DNA of 64,000 nt from Glycomyces paridis (GTDB lineage Bacteria > Actinomycetota > Actinomycetes > Mycobacteriales > Micromonosporaceae). Location of the stretch: assembly GCF_004912155.1 (NCBI RefSeq), contig NZ_STGX01000003.1, forward strand, positions 296,309 through 360,308. Reading direction: 5' to 3'. Positions 1 to 9,136 of the stretch are shown one piece after another. Every line of letters starts with the position of its first letter. Position 1 is the stretch's first letter. Under the pieces are notes generated by a model that was not told the origin of the DNA, did no database searches, and was given only the letters and a program-made list of their open reading frames with translations. Made by a program: the position numbers and the translations under genes.

Positions 1-41
1 GGGAGTACGTCCCCGATGACCTCGCCGAGCATCCGAGCCCC

Positions 42-437
42 CTACAGGTCCTTGGGGTCGGCGGTCGCGAGCGACCAGATCACGAAGATCGCCAGCGCGA
101 TCACGATGAGCGACCACAGCGGGTAGTACGGCAGGAAGAAGAAGTTGTTGATCGCGACCAGGCACGCCAGGAAGATGCCCATGAAGCGCGCGAAGCCCGA
201 GCCGCTGAACAGCATGAACCCGACGATGAGCACGAGTGCGCCGAGGACGATGTGGATCCAGCCCCAGGCGGTCGTGTCGAGGTTGTACGTGTAGTTCTCG
301 GTCTCGATCAGGAACCCGTCGTTGGCGACGGCGGCGATGCCCTCGATGATCTGCCAGATCCCCATCACGATCGCCGCCGAGGCCGCGAAGACCCATCCGC
401 CGATCGCCCACGCACGGGATTCAGGACTGTGTGTCAT
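42..437 (-). CDS. DUF7144-like small integral membrane protein
   Basis: This 131-residue protein has four hydrophobic segments at about residues 12-36, 57-76, 82-104 and 106-124. The short extracytoplasmic stretch between the first two carries ETENYTYNLDTTAWGW. Size, four-helix plan and the start of helix 2 (WGWIHIVLGALVL) match the actinobacterial DUF7144 family, whose function is unknown. It reads off the left edge of the window, and its ATG faces the next gene across 171 bp. GAGGAGCGAGATC precedes the ATG and serves as ribosome-binding site. No enzymatic motif is visible. Confidence 0.75.
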   Translation of the reverse strand: MTHSPESRAWAIGGWVFAASAAIVMGIWQIIEGIAAVANDGFLIETENYTYNLDTTAWGWIHIVLGALVLIVGFMLFSGSGFARFMGIFLACLVAINNFFFLPYYPLWSLIVIALAIFVIWSLATADPKDL

Positions 438-608
438 GATCTCGCTCCTCTCAGGATGGGATCAATGTAAGAGCCCTGGATACGGGCCGTGCCCCGAATG
501 CGAGAAAACGACGGTTCCGCGCCGCTCGCGGCCCTACGCTCTGGCTGAGCGACAGGGGCGGTCCGCACGGTCCACAAGGACGCCCCCTCCGGACGAAGGA
601 GCGAGACG

Positions 609-1895
609 ATGGCGGACGCGGCCCTGAACCGAGCCGAGCGCGAGGAACTCGAACGCCTCCGCGCGCAGGCCGCCCGCTCCGGCGGCGTCGGGCGCGGCGC
701 CCGCTGGACCGGCGCCGTCGTCCTCCTCGTCCTCTCGGCGGTCCTCGCCCTCCTCGCGACCGTGACCGTGTTCGCGCGCAACGAGATCCTCGACACGGAT
801 CGGTTCGTCGACAACATGGAGCCGCTCCTGGACGACGACGATGTGCGGGCCGCCGTCGCCGCCCGCGTCTCCACGGCCGTCACCGAAGCGCTCGACGTCG
901 AGGCCCTCATCGCCGAGGCCATCGACGCCGTCCAGACCCGCGGCGCCCCCGACGTCCTCAGCCGCCTCGCCGGGCCGCTCGCCTCCGGCGTGGACTCCTT
1001 CATCGACAAGCAGGTCCACACCGTCGTCTACTCAGACCAGTTCACCGAGCTCTGGCGCCAGGCCAACCGCACCGCCCACGCCGCCCTCGTCGCGATCCTC
1101 ACCGGCGAGCAGGGCCGCGCCCTCGCCGTGCAGGGCCAGAACCTCGTCCTCGACCTCGGCCCGGTGGTGGAGCGCGTCAAGGACCGCATGGTCGACGCCG
1201 GATTCGACCTCGCCGAGCGGATTCCCGCGGTCTCGGTGACCTTCACCCTCGCCACGTCGGACGCGTTCCCGAAGCTCCAGGTCGCCACCGCCCTGCTCAA
1301 CGCCGCCGCGTGGGCGCTCCCGATCGCCGCGCTCGCCCTGCTCGCCGCGGGCGTCGCGCTCGCCCCCGTGCGCCGCCGGGGCCTCCTGCTCGGCGTGGTC
1401 TTCACCGCGGGCGCCATGTTCGCGCTCTGGGGCGCGCTCGTCATCGGCCGCAGCGTCTACCTCGCGGCGCTCAGCGGCTCGGTGCAGTCGCCCGACGCCG
1501 CGGGCGCCGTCTACGACGCCCTGACCCGCTACCTCCTGGCGGGCGCCCAGACCCTTGCGGTCCTGGCGCTCATCGTCGCGCTCGCCTGCTGGCTCCTGGG
1601 TCCCGGCCGCGCCGCCACCGGCACGCGCAGCCTCGCACGCGGCGCCCGCGACGCCCTCGCGCGGGTCCTGACGCGCGCCGGTCTCACCTTCGGCCCCGTC
1701 GGCGGCGCCGTGCAGCGCTTCCGCAGGCCCGTCGAGTTCCTCGCCGTCATCGTGGGCCTCCTGTGGATCGTCCTGTGGCGGCACCCCGGCGTCTCCGGCG
1801 TCGTCACCGTCGCGATCGTCGTCGCCGTGTTCGTCGCCTTCGTGGAAGTGGTCGCACGCGTCGGGCGCGGCGCCCCCGAGGCGGCGCCCGAATGA
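609..1895 (+). CDS. Integral membrane protein with large extracytoplasmic region (unknown function)
   Basis: The 428-residue product has a charged cytoplasmic N-terminus (residues 1-33) and one membrane helix at about 35-58. A roughly 170-residue Ala- and Asp-rich domain follows, which looks extracytoplasmic, and then a C-terminal bundle of five or six helices from about 222 onward. The soluble part repeatedly uses short helical runs such as DDDVRAAVAARVSTAVTEAL. The pattern is common in actinobacterial membrane proteins of unknown function and I recognise no catalytic motif. GAAGGAG lies 5-10 nt before the ATG. Its stop overlaps the next start (ATGA), so it is probably translated together with the SulP permease. 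Confidence 0.7.
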   Translation: MADAALNRAEREELERLRAQAARSGGVGRGARWTGAVVLLVLSAVLALLATVTVFARNEILDTDRFVDNMEPLLDDDDVRAAVAARVSTAVTEALDVEALIAEAIDAVQTRGAPDVLSRLAGPLASGVDSFIDKQVHTVVYSDQFTELWRQANRTAHAALVAILTGEQGRALAVQGQNLVLDLGPVVERVKDRMVDAGFDLAERIPAVSVTFTLATSDAFPKLQVATALLNAAAWALPIAALALLAAGVALAPVRRRGLLLGVVFTAGAMFALWGALVIGRSVYLAALSGSVQSPDAAGAVYDALTRYLLAGAQTLAVLALIVALACWLLGPGRAATGTRSLARGARDALARVLTRAGLTFGPVGGAVQRFRRPVEFLAVIVGLLWIVLWRHPGVSGVVTVAIVVAVFVAFVEVVARVGRGAPEAAPE

Positions 1896-3592
1896 CCCCG
1901 GGCCGCCCACTGCGGCGTTGGACGCGGAGCCTGGGCCGCCCCAAGCGCGCCGACGCCGTCTCGGGCCTGGTCACCGGCCTGTTCTCCATCCCCGAAGGCA
2001 TGGCCTACGCCGCCATCGGCGGCTTCCCGCCCGCGACCGGCCTCTACTCGGGCATGGTCCCCACGATCATGGGCGCGCTCTTCACCCGCACGACCCTCAT
2101 GATCACCACCCTCACCAGCGCCATCGCCCTGTCCTCCCAGAGCGTGCTCGCCGACGCCGGACTCGACGGCGACGACGCGGGCGCCCTGGCGACCCTGACG
2201 ATCCTCGTCGGCGTCGTCATGCTCGCCTTCGGACTCCTCAAGCTCGGCTCGGTCATGAGCTACGTGTCCACCGCCGTCATGACCGGCTTCACCACCGGCA
2301 TCGCCCTTCAGATCGTCGTCGGCGTCCTCGGCGACGCCACCGGCTACGACCCGCAGGCCCACAACAAGATCGCCGCGGTCGGAGAGTGGCTCGCGCACCT
2401 CGCGGACTGGGACCCGGCCACCGTCGCCGTCGCCGCCGCGACCATCGCGGTCTGGGCCGCCGCCTACCTCGTGCGGCGCCTGCGCCCGCTCGCCCTCCTC
2501 ATCGCGCTCCTGGTCGGCACCGTCGGCGTGGCCCTCCTCGGCCTCGACGTCGACGGAGTCGGCGACATCGCCGCCGTGCCCTCCGGCTTCCCGACCCCCG
2601 TCCTGCCCGACCTCGACGCGCTCCCGCACCTGCTCACCGGCGCGGTCGCCGTCGCCCTCGTCGCGCTGGCGCAGGCGGCCGGGATCAGCACCGCCGTCCC
2701 GAACCCGGACGGCTCCAGGACCAGCGCCTCCGGCGACTTCACCGCCCAAGGCCTCGCGAACGTCGCGGGCGGATTCTTCCAGGCCCTGCCCGCGGGCGGC
2801 TCCCTCTCGCGCACCGGCGTCGCGACCGGCGCGGGCGCGGCGACCCGCTGGGCCGGGATCTTCGCCGGGCTCTGGCTCATCGCCATCGTCCTGGCGGCCG
2901 GACGCTACGCCGAGTACATCCCGATGGCCGTCATCGGCGGCCTGCTCATCCTCATCGGCGGCGAGCTCATCCGCGGCCAGGTCGCCCACATCGCGCTCGT
3001 GTGGCGCGCCTCGAAGCTCTCGGCGGCGGCCATGATCCTCACCTTCCTGGCGACCACGCAGATCCCGCTCCAGCAGGCGATCTTCCTCGGCGCGGGCCTG
3101 TCGATCCTGTTCTACTGCGTCCAGGCCGCCCGCAGCGCCCGCCTCGTCGCGGTGGTCGAGGACGGGCGCGGCGACTGGCGCCTGACCGACCCGCCCGAGA
3201 CCCTCCCGCCCGGCAAGGTCACCGTCCTCAACTACGACGGCGGCGGCTTCTTCGCCGAACTCGGCGCGATCAACCAGACCTGGCCCGACACGCGCGAGGC
3301 CAGGGACGCCGTGCTGGTGCTGCGGCTGCGCCGCGTGCCCGACATCCCCTCGGCGAGCGTCCTCAAGGCTCTCGGCGACCGCGCCGAGGAACTGCGCCGC
3401 GCCGGGGGCCGCCTCATCATCGCGGGCGTCGACGAGCGCCTCATGAAGGTCTTCGACCTCACCGGCGCCGCCGACCGCATAGGACGCGAGAACCTCCTCG
3501 CCGCACGGCCCGAACTGTTCGCCTCGGTCAAGGACGCCGTCGCCGCCGGACACGAGTGGATCGAGCGGCGCCGCGAAGGGGAGTCCCCATGA
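1892..3592 (+). CDS. SulP-family sulfate/anion permease with STAS domain
   Basis: This 566-residue SLC26/SulP transporter probably moves sulfate or a related anion across the cytoplasmic membrane. The N-terminal signature is clear: GLVTGLFSIPEGMAYA followed by GLYSGMVPTIMGAL. About a dozen hydrophobic segments run to residue 410. The C-terminal 120 residues (from about 435) form a STAS-like domain, with LVLRLRRVPDIPSASVLKAL in place of the usual phosphorylation loop. The ATG was chosen because it overlaps the previous stop as ATGA; in-frame codons further upstream would run through the preceding gene. The next gene overlaps in the same way, so genes 609-4860 look like one unit. The downstream arylsulfatase makes sulfate a sensible substrate, but bicarbonate cannot be excluded. 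Confidence 0.9.
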   Translation: MTPGRPLRRWTRSLGRPKRADAVSGLVTGLFSIPEGMAYAAIGGFPPATGLYSGMVPTIMGALFTRTTLMITTLTSAIALSSQSVLADAGLDGDDAGALATLTILVGVVMLAFGLLKLGSVMSYVSTAVMTGFTTGIALQIVVGVLGDATGYDPQAHNKIAAVGEWLAHLADWDPATVAVAAATIAVWAAAYLVRRLRPLALLIALLVGTVGVALLGLDVDGVGDIAAVPSGFPTPVLPDLDALPHLLTGAVAVALVALAQAAGISTAVPNPDGSRTSASGDFTAQGLANVAGGFFQALPAGGSLSRTGVATGAGAATRWAGIFAGLWLIAIVLAAGRYAEYIPMAVIGGLLILIGGELIRGQVAHIALVWRASKLSAAAMILTFLATTQIPLQQAIFLGAGLSILFYCVQAARSARLVAVVEDGRGDWRLTDPPETLPPGKVTVLNYDGGGFFAELGAINQTWPDTREARDAVLVLRLRRVPDIPSASVLKALGDRAEELRRAGGRLIIAGVDERLMKVFDLTGAADRIGRENLLAARPELFASVKDAVAAGHEWIERRREGESP

Positions 3593-4860
3593 GCCGCACC
3601 GACGTCAAGGGCCTGCTGCGCCTCGCCCCGCTCGCGCTCGGCATGGGCGTGGTGTGCGCGGTCCTGCTCATCGCCCTGAGCGAACTCGCCGAGGCGCTCC
3701 AGGACCTGATCTGGACCGCCCTGCCCGAGGCCGCCGGGTTCGACTCGGACGCGGCCTGGTGGCTCGTCCTCGTCCTCACCGTCGCCGGAGCGGCGGTCGG
3801 CCTCATCGTCTGGAAGTGGCCCGGCGGCGCCGGGGCCGACCCCGCCGCGGCCGAACTCGTGGCCGCCCCGCTGCCGATGCGGGCCCTGCCCGGGATCGCG
3901 GCGACCGCCACGATCGGCCTCGCCGCCGGGGTGAGCCTCGGCCCCGAGAACCCGATCGTCGCGATCTGCGTCGCCGTCGTCTGCTTCCTCGGCTCCCGCC
4001 TCGCCCCCAAGGTCCCCGGCCCCGGCTGGGTCGGGATCGCCGCCGCGGGCACCATCGGCGCCATGTTCGGCACGCCCGTCGCCGCCGCCCTCACCCTCAC
4101 CGAATCGCCCGGCGGCGACCCCGACCAGCCCCTGTGGTCCAAGCTTTTCGCCCCGCTCCTGGCCGCCGGTTCGGGCGCGCTGACCATGCAGGTCCTCGGC
4201 ACCCCCGTGTTCGCCGTCGACCTGCCCGCCTACACCGGCCTCGCCTGGCGCGACCTGCTCACCGCGCCCGCCGTCGCCGCCGTCGCGGCCCTCCTCGGCC
4301 TCGCCGCCGCCGTCGCCTTCCACTGGTCCCACCGGGCCTTCGGCCTCGTCGCCAACCCCATGCTGCGCACCACGATCGGCGGCCTCGTCCTCGGCCTGCT
4401 CGCCGTCCTCGGCGGCACCATCACCATGTTCAAGGGCCTGGACGAGATGAAGGAGCTCGCCGCGGGGGACCACGGCACCGGCGGCCTGCTGCTCATCGTC
4501 GCCGTCAAGATCCTCGCCCTCGTCGTGGCCGCCACCTGCGGCTTCCGCGGCGGCCGCATCTTCCCGATCGTGTTCGTCGGCGTCGCCCTCGGCCTCCTGT
4601 GGAGCCACGTGTGGGACGGCGCCGCACCCGCGCTCGCCGTCGGCTGCGCCGTCCTCGGCCTCACCCTCGCCGTCACCCGCAACGGCTGGCTCAGCGTCTT
4701 CATGGCCGCCACCGTCGTCGGCGACATCGCGCTCCTGCCGCTGCTGTGCCTCGCCGTGCTCCCCGCCTGGCTCCTGGTCGCCAACGCGCCCCAGATGGTC
4801 ATCGACCCCGCGCACGCCCACACCGAGCGGACCCCCGCCCGCGCCGCACCGGCCCCATAG
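3589..4860 (+). CDS. ClC-type ion channel/antiporter-like protein
   Basis: The 423-residue membrane protein resembles voltage-gated chloride channel (ClC) family members of the variant bacterial type annotated as ion channel proteins. Ten or more hydrophobic segments are visible. The canonical GREGP filter motif appears as GPENP (LAAGVSLGPENPIVAIC), GFRGGRIFPIVF matches the GxFxP region, and the glycine-rich AAGTIGAMFGTPVAAAL is also typical. The classical GSGIP motif is not recognisable near the N-terminus, so ion selectivity should not be assumed. It overlaps the SulP stop by 4 nt. A weak hairpin (AACGCG/CGCGTT, then TTT) lies just after the stop at about 4867-4887. Confidence 0.8.
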   Translation: MSRTDVKGLLRLAPLALGMGVVCAVLLIALSELAEALQDLIWTALPEAAGFDSDAAWWLVLVLTVAGAAVGLIVWKWPGGAGADPAAAELVAAPLPMRALPGIAATATIGLAAGVSLGPENPIVAICVAVVCFLGSRLAPKVPGPGWVGIAAAGTIGAMFGTPVAAALTLTESPGGDPDQPLWSKLFAPLLAAGSGALTMQVLGTPVFAVDLPAYTGLAWRDLLTAPAVAAVAALLGLAAAVAFHWSHRAFGLVANPMLRTTIGGLVLGLLAVLGGTITMFKGLDEMKELAAGDHGTGGLLLIVAVKILALVVAATCGFRGGRIFPIVFVGVALGLLWSHVWDGAAPALAVGCAVLGLTLAVTRNGWLSVFMAATVVGDIALLPLLCLAVLPAWLLVANAPQMVIDPAHAHTERTPARAAPAP

Positions 4861-4987
4861 GAACCGAACGCGAATGAACCGCGTTTTCGGGACAGGGGAC
4901 CGGCCGCGTCGATACCCTCGCCTTGCCCTGTGCGATCGGGCGCCCACGGCGCCCGCGACCGGCACGGCGGCGACCTGAGGGGGAGAC

Positions 4988-7321
4988 ATGGCCAGGGAAT
5001 TCAAGGGCACCATCAATCTCGACGTGCGCGACTCCGTGCCCGACTGGAGCGCGTTCCTCGACGCGACCGCTCCCGAAGGCGCGCCCAACGTCCTCGTCGT
5101 CCTCTACGACGACACCGGCTGCGCCGCCTGGTCGCCCTACGGCGGCCGCATCCAGATGCCCACCATGGACCGCCTCGCCAAAGACGGCCTCACCTACTCC
5201 CAGTGGCACACCACCGCGCTGTGCTCGCCCACCCGCTCGTGCTTCCTGACCGGGCGCAACCACCACCAGAACGGCTTCGCGACCATCTCGGAGTCCTCCA
5301 CCGGCTTCCCCGGCTACTCCTCGCACCTGCCCGCCGAGAACGCCACCATGGCGACCGTCCTGCGCGACGCCGGCTGGTCCACCTTCTGGGTCGGCAAGAA
5401 CCACAACGTGCCCGTCGACGAATGGCACATGGGCGCCTCCAAGAAGAACTGGCCGCTCGGCATGGGCTACGACCGCTTCTACGGCTTCATCGGCGGCGAG
5501 ACCAACCAGTGGTACCCCGACCTCGCCGAGGACAACCACTACATCGACCAGCCCTACGGGCCCGAGGACGGCTACCACCTCTCCAAGGACCTCGCCGACA
5601 AGGCCCTCTCCTTCATCCGCGACTCCAAGCAGTCCGCGCCCGAGAAGCCCTGGTACCTGTGGTTCTGCCCCGGCGCCAACCACGCGCCCCACCACGCCCC
5701 CCAGGAGTACATCGACAAGTACAAGGGGAAGTTCGACGACGGCTACGAGGCCTACCGCGAATGGGTCCTGCCGCGCATGATCGAGCGCGGCATCCTCCCC
5801 GAGGGCACCGACCTCACCGAACTCAACCCGATGCCCGACGGCACCTTCGGGCCGAACGACGCCGTGCGCCCCTGGGACTCCCTCACCGCCGAGGAGCGGG
5901 CCCTCTTCTCCCGCATGGCCGAGGTCTACGCCGCCCTCTCGGAGTACACCGACGCCCAGGTCGGACGCATCATCGACTACCTGGAGGAGTCCGGGCAGCT
6001 CGACAACACCCTCGTCATCTACGCCGCCGACAACGGCGCCTCCGGCGAGGGCAGCCCCAACGGCTCGGTCAACGAGGGCAAGTACTTCAACGGCTGGCCC
6101 GACCGCATCGAGGACAACCTGCCGCTCAAGGACAAGCTCGGCTCGCCCGACGCCTACAACCATTACCCGACCGGCTGGGCCGCCGCCTTCTCCACGCCCT
6201 ACCGCATGTTCAAGCGCTACGTCTACCAAGGCGGCGTGTGCGACCCGCTCGTGATCCACTGGCCCGCAGGCATCAGGGCCCGCGGCGAGGTCCGCGACCA
6301 GTACCACCACGCCACCGACATCGTCCCGACGATCCTGGACGCCTGCGGCGTCGAGTTCCCCGAGGTCGTCGGCGGCATCCGCCAGACGCCCCTCGCGGGC
6401 GTGTCGATGCGCTACTCCTTCGACGCCGCCGACGCGCCCACCGCGAAGGAGACCCAGTACTACGAGATGTTCGGCCACCGCGCCATCTGGCACCGGGGCT
6501 GGAAGGCCGTCACCGAGCACGGCCCCACCCTCGGCCGCGGCCGCTTCGACAAGGACGTCTGGCAGCTCTTCCACACCGACGAGGACCGCTCCGAGGCCCG
6601 CGACCTCGCCGACGAGCACCCCGACCGGCTCCGCGAGATGCAGGCCCTCTGGCTCGAAGAGGCCAAGCGCAACAACGTCCTGCCGCTCAACGACATGAAC
6701 GTCATCGGCGAGGACCTCCAGAAGTTCCTGGAGATGGAGTTCCACGCGCCCGTCCCGCCCTCGGGCACCTACGTGTACTACCCGGGCACCAGCTCGGTGC
6801 CCGAGCGCTCCGCCGCGAACGTCCACGCCGTGTCCTACAAGGTCATCGCCGAGCTCGACCTCACCGACCAGGCCCGCGGCGTCGTCTTCGCGCAGGGCTC
6901 GCGCTTCGGCGGCCACGCCCTGTTCATCGAGGACGGCCAACTCCACTACGTGTTCAACTTCCTCGGCGTCCCGCCCGAGCAGCGCGTCAGCGCGCCCGTG
7001 CCCGGACCCGGCAAGCACCTCGTCGGCGTCGAGTTCACCAAGGCCCGCACCGGCGAGCACGGCGAGTCCCACGGCCCGCTCAAGCTCCACATCGACGGCG
7101 AGGTCGCCGCCGAGGCCGAGATCCGCACCAACTCCGGCCACTTCACGCTCTGCGGCGAGGGCCTGTGCATCGGCTACGACGGCGGCGACGCCGTCAGCTC
7201 CCTGTACAAGCCCCGCTTCGAGTTCACCGGCGGTACCATCGCCAAGGTCGTCTTCGACGTCGCCGACGACGCCTACGTCGACCTCGAACAGCACCACGCC
7301 GCCGCGATGGCCCGCGACTGA
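4988..7321 (+). CDS. Large cytosolic arylsulfatase (formylglycine-dependent)
   Basis: This 777-residue type I sulfatase hydrolyses sulfate esters. CSPTR at residues 79-83 is the formylglycine motif, with Cys79 the residue to be oxidised. Calcium ligands are visible as DD at 41-42 and DN at 348-349 (AADNGASGEG). K137 in VGKNHN and the NHAPHH cluster at 231-236 fill expected active-site positions. The last 200 residues are an extra domain typical of the ~780-residue actinobacterial arylsulfatases such as M. tuberculosis AtsA/AtsD. There is no signal peptide, so it should act in the cytoplasm. GAGGGGGAGAC precedes the ATG. The activating enzyme (FGE) is encoded 1.8 kb downstream, and two SulP permeases flank the pair. 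Confidence 0.95.
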   Translation: MAREFKGTINLDVRDSVPDWSAFLDATAPEGAPNVLVVLYDDTGCAAWSPYGGRIQMPTMDRLAKDGLTYSQWHTTALCSPTRSCFLTGRNHHQNGFATISESSTGFPGYSSHLPAENATMATVLRDAGWSTFWVGKNHNVPVDEWHMGASKKNWPLGMGYDRFYGFIGGETNQWYPDLAEDNHYIDQPYGPEDGYHLSKDLADKALSFIRDSKQSAPEKPWYLWFCPGANHAPHHAPQEYIDKYKGKFDDGYEAYREWVLPRMIERGILPEGTDLTELNPMPDGTFGPNDAVRPWDSLTAEERALFSRMAEVYAALSEYTDAQVGRIIDYLEESGQLDNTLVIYAADNGASGEGSPNGSVNEGKYFNGWPDRIEDNLPLKDKLGSPDAYNHYPTGWAAAFSTPYRMFKRYVYQGGVCDPLVIHWPAGIRARGEVRDQYHHATDIVPTILDACGVEFPEVVGGIRQTPLAGVSMRYSFDAADAPTAKETQYYEMFGHRAIWHRGWKAVTEHGPTLGRGRFDKDVWQLFHTDEDRSEARDLADEHPDRLREMQALWLEEAKRNNVLPLNDMNVIGEDLQKFLEMEFHAPVPPSGTYVYYPGTSSVPERSAANVHAVSYKVIAELDLTDQARGVVFAQGSRFGGHALFIEDGQLHYVFNFLGVPPEQRVSAPVPGPGKHLVGVEFTKARTGEHGESHGPLKLHIDGEVAAEAEIRTNSGHFTLCGEGLCIGYDGGDAVSSLYKPRFEFTGGTIAKVVFDVADDAYVDLEQHHAAAMARD

Positions 7322-7325
7322 ACCG

Positions 7326-7376
7326 CGCCGGGGCCGGTCCGCGATTCCGCCGGAACGCTGCGGACCGGCCCCGGCG
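7326..7376. terminator. Strong GC-rich terminator hairpin after the arylsulfatase
   Basis: A perfect 17-bp inverted repeat, CGCCGGGGCCGGTCCGC and its complement, has a 17-nt loop and begins 4 nt after the sulfatase stop. It has no U-tract, as is common for terminators in this GC class. It separates the sulfatase from the TasA/SipW-like pair. Confidence 0.85.
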
Positions 7377-7424
7377 GTGGTAAGCCTCAGAGGTCACGAC
7401 CGCAATGCGAATCGGGGGATCGCC

Positions 7425-7988
7425 ATGGGCTACGACGCGGGCACCGCAGACGACGGCAACAGGAGCCGCGCCAAGGTCTGGGTCATCGCGGGGGTCGTCG
7501 TCATCGCGCTCGCGCTGGCGGTCCTGCTCGTCTACCAGGTCTCCAGATCGGCCTTCACCGCCGACACCGAGACCGGTTCGAGCACGTTCTCGGCCACCTC
7601 GATCGACCTCACCAACGACAAGAGCGGCTCGTCGGTCTTCACCGCCACCGACCTCGCGCCCGGCGACTCCGACTCCGGCGCCGTCGCGGTCACCTACACC
7701 GGCGCGACCGACGCCACGGTCAAGATGTACACCAAGGACAACGACGACACCGGGCTCGCGCCGTACCTCAACCTCGCGATCACCGACGACGCCGGGGGCT
7801 CGTGGAACGGCACGCTCGCCGACCTCCAGGGCGCCACCGACTTCGCTTCCGGCCTGCTCACGCACACCATGTCGGACAACGACACCACCACGTTCACCAT
7901 CGCCTACACGCTCGACTCGGGCGCGCCGAACTCCGTCCAGGGCGCGGGCGCGGCCACCACGTTCGTGTGGGAAGCCCGCACGGGCTGA
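7425..7988 (+). CDS. TasA/camelysin-like secreted protein with SipW-type signal
   Basis: This 187-residue exported protein has an N-terminal hydrophobic segment (about residues 17-39) followed by SRSAFTADTETGSSTFSAT. That A-F-T-x-x-T stretch is the hallmark around the cleavage site of SipW-dependent proteins (TasA, CalY). The rest is a Thr- and Asp-rich beta-sandwich with DLAPGDSDSGAVAVTYTG, like the LxPGDs strand of this family. The ATG was preferred over an in-frame GTG 48 nt upstream because GGGGGAT lies 4-10 nt before it. A signal peptidase begins 2 nt after its stop and is almost certainly its processing enzyme. Members form fibres or surface layers; that role here is inferred. Confidence 0.8.
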   Translation: MGYDAGTADDGNRSRAKVWVIAGVVVIALALAVLLVYQVSRSAFTADTETGSSTFSATSIDLTNDKSGSSVFTATDLAPGDSDSGAVAVTYTGATDATVKMYTKDNDDTGLAPYLNLAITDDAGGSWNGTLADLQGATDFASGLLTHTMSDNDTTTFTIAYTLDSGAPNSVQGAGAATTFVWEARTG

Positions 7989-7990
7989 CC

Positions 7991-9070
7991 GTGGAGTCGC
8001 CCGAGCCGGCCCCTCGCAGGCGGCGCTTCGAGGAGCTCCCGTGGTCCACCGTCGCCCGCGTGGCCGTCTGCGTCGGGCTCCTGTCCGTGGGCGTGTTCCT
8101 CGCCGCCGCGGCGCTGCTGCCGCGCCTCCTCGGCTGGAACGGCACCACCGTCGTCTCCGGTTCGATGGAGCCGAAGATCAGCGTCGGCGACATCGCCCTG
8201 ACCAGCGAGATCGACCCAGCCGAGCTGCGTGCGGGCCAGGTCATCAGCTTCGAGGACCCGGCCGGGCTCTCGCCCGACCCGATCCTCCACCGGATCGCGG
8301 AGGTCAACGAGGACGGCACGTTCACCACCGCGGGCGACGCGAACGCGAACGCCGACTCCACGCCCGTGCCGCCCGAGGACGTCATCGGCATCGGCCGCAT
8401 CCTCGTGCCCGGCATCGGCAAGCCCGTGGTGTGGCTCCACGACGGCGACTGGTTCGCGTTCGGCCTGTTCCTCGCGGTCTCCGCGATCCTCATCCGCGGG
8501 GCCGTCCCGCTGCCGATCGGCCTGGGGCGCCCCGGCACCCGGATGCGCCGCGCCGCCGAGATCGCCACCGCCACCGTCGCGGTCCTCGTCGGCGGCTACC
8601 TCGTGTTCTTCCGCGGTACCGGCTCGGGCAACGCCGACTTCACCGCCGCCACCGACACCGGCGCCGAGTTCGCCGCGGGCACCTGGGACGACGGCGACGA
8701 CGGCGCTTGCCGCGTCCACTGGAGCATGTGGGGTCCCACGCAGGCGGGCGGCACCATCACCGTCTACAACGACGGCGAAGCGGCCGTCGAACCGCTCTGG
8801 GAGGTCGACTGGACCTTCAACGAGGACCAGACGGTGACCGTGAGCCCCAACGGCGGCCTCGTGTCACAGAGCGGCCAGGACGTGCACTACGCGGCCGCCG
8901 ACTGGATGGGCGGCATCAACCCCGGCGCCTCCAACACCATCCAGACGATCACGGTCCGCTCCGTCGGCGGCTTCGCCGCCGAACCGCCCGGCGCCTTCTC
9001 CCTCAACGGCACGCCCTGCGACTTCGTTTTACCGCCATGTTTTACAGGTTCATGCAACCGGCTCGCGTAG
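7991..9070 (+). CDS. SipW-like signal peptidase I fused to a CBM2-like domain
   Basis: Residues 1-175 are an ER/SipW-type signal peptidase: membrane helix at 21-44, nucleophile Ser58 in SGSMEP, His100 in ILHRI where most bacterial enzymes have Lys, and the TAGDANANAD box around Asp116. A second helix lies at about 155-172. A third (188-207) is followed by GNADFTAATDTGAEFAAGTW, which mimics the SipW-substrate signal of the preceding gene. Residues 240-343 look like a family 2 carbohydrate-binding module: Cys240, the W/V/N-G pattern, and the closing FSLNGTPC. The GTG start is 2 nt after the previous stop; no ATG is available. The last 16 residues (DFVLPPCFTGSCNRLA) follow an unusually AT-rich stretch and may be a recent extension. 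Confidence 0.85.
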   Translation: MESPEPAPRRRRFEELPWSTVARVAVCVGLLSVGVFLAAAALLPRLLGWNGTTVVSGSMEPKISVGDIALTSEIDPAELRAGQVISFEDPAGLSPDPILHRIAEVNEDGTFTTAGDANANADSTPVPPEDVIGIGRILVPGIGKPVVWLHDGDWFAFGLFLAVSAILIRGAVPLPIGLGRPGTRMRRAAEIATATVAVLVGGYLVFFRGTGSGNADFTAATDTGAEFAAGTWDDGDDGACRVHWSMWGPTQAGGTITVYNDGEAAVEPLWEVDWTFNEDQTVTVSPNGGLVSQSGQDVHYAAADWMGGINPGASNTIQTITVRSVGGFAAEPPGAFSLNGTPCDFVLPPCFTGSCNRLA

Positions 9071-9136
9071 CCGGAAATCCCCGGGCGCGGTCCGGATCGC
9101 GCCTACATTGAGGACGGCGCGAGCGGAGGACGGGCG

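Noticed and set aside
1529..3553. Long minus-strand open frame of 674 codons opposite the SulP gene
   Set aside because: Composition is Gly/Asp/Glu/Arg-rich with no domain, as expected from the antisense frame of a GC-rich gene. Similar shadows occur opposite most genes here.
3589..4860. Canonical chloride/proton antiporter
   Set aside because: GSGIP is missing and GREGP is replaced by GPENP, so only a family-level call is made.
4799..7297. Minus-strand 832-codon frame opposite the arylsulfatase
   Set aside because: It is Val/Gly/Leu-rich low-complexity translation, while the plus-strand frame shows full sulfatase motifs.
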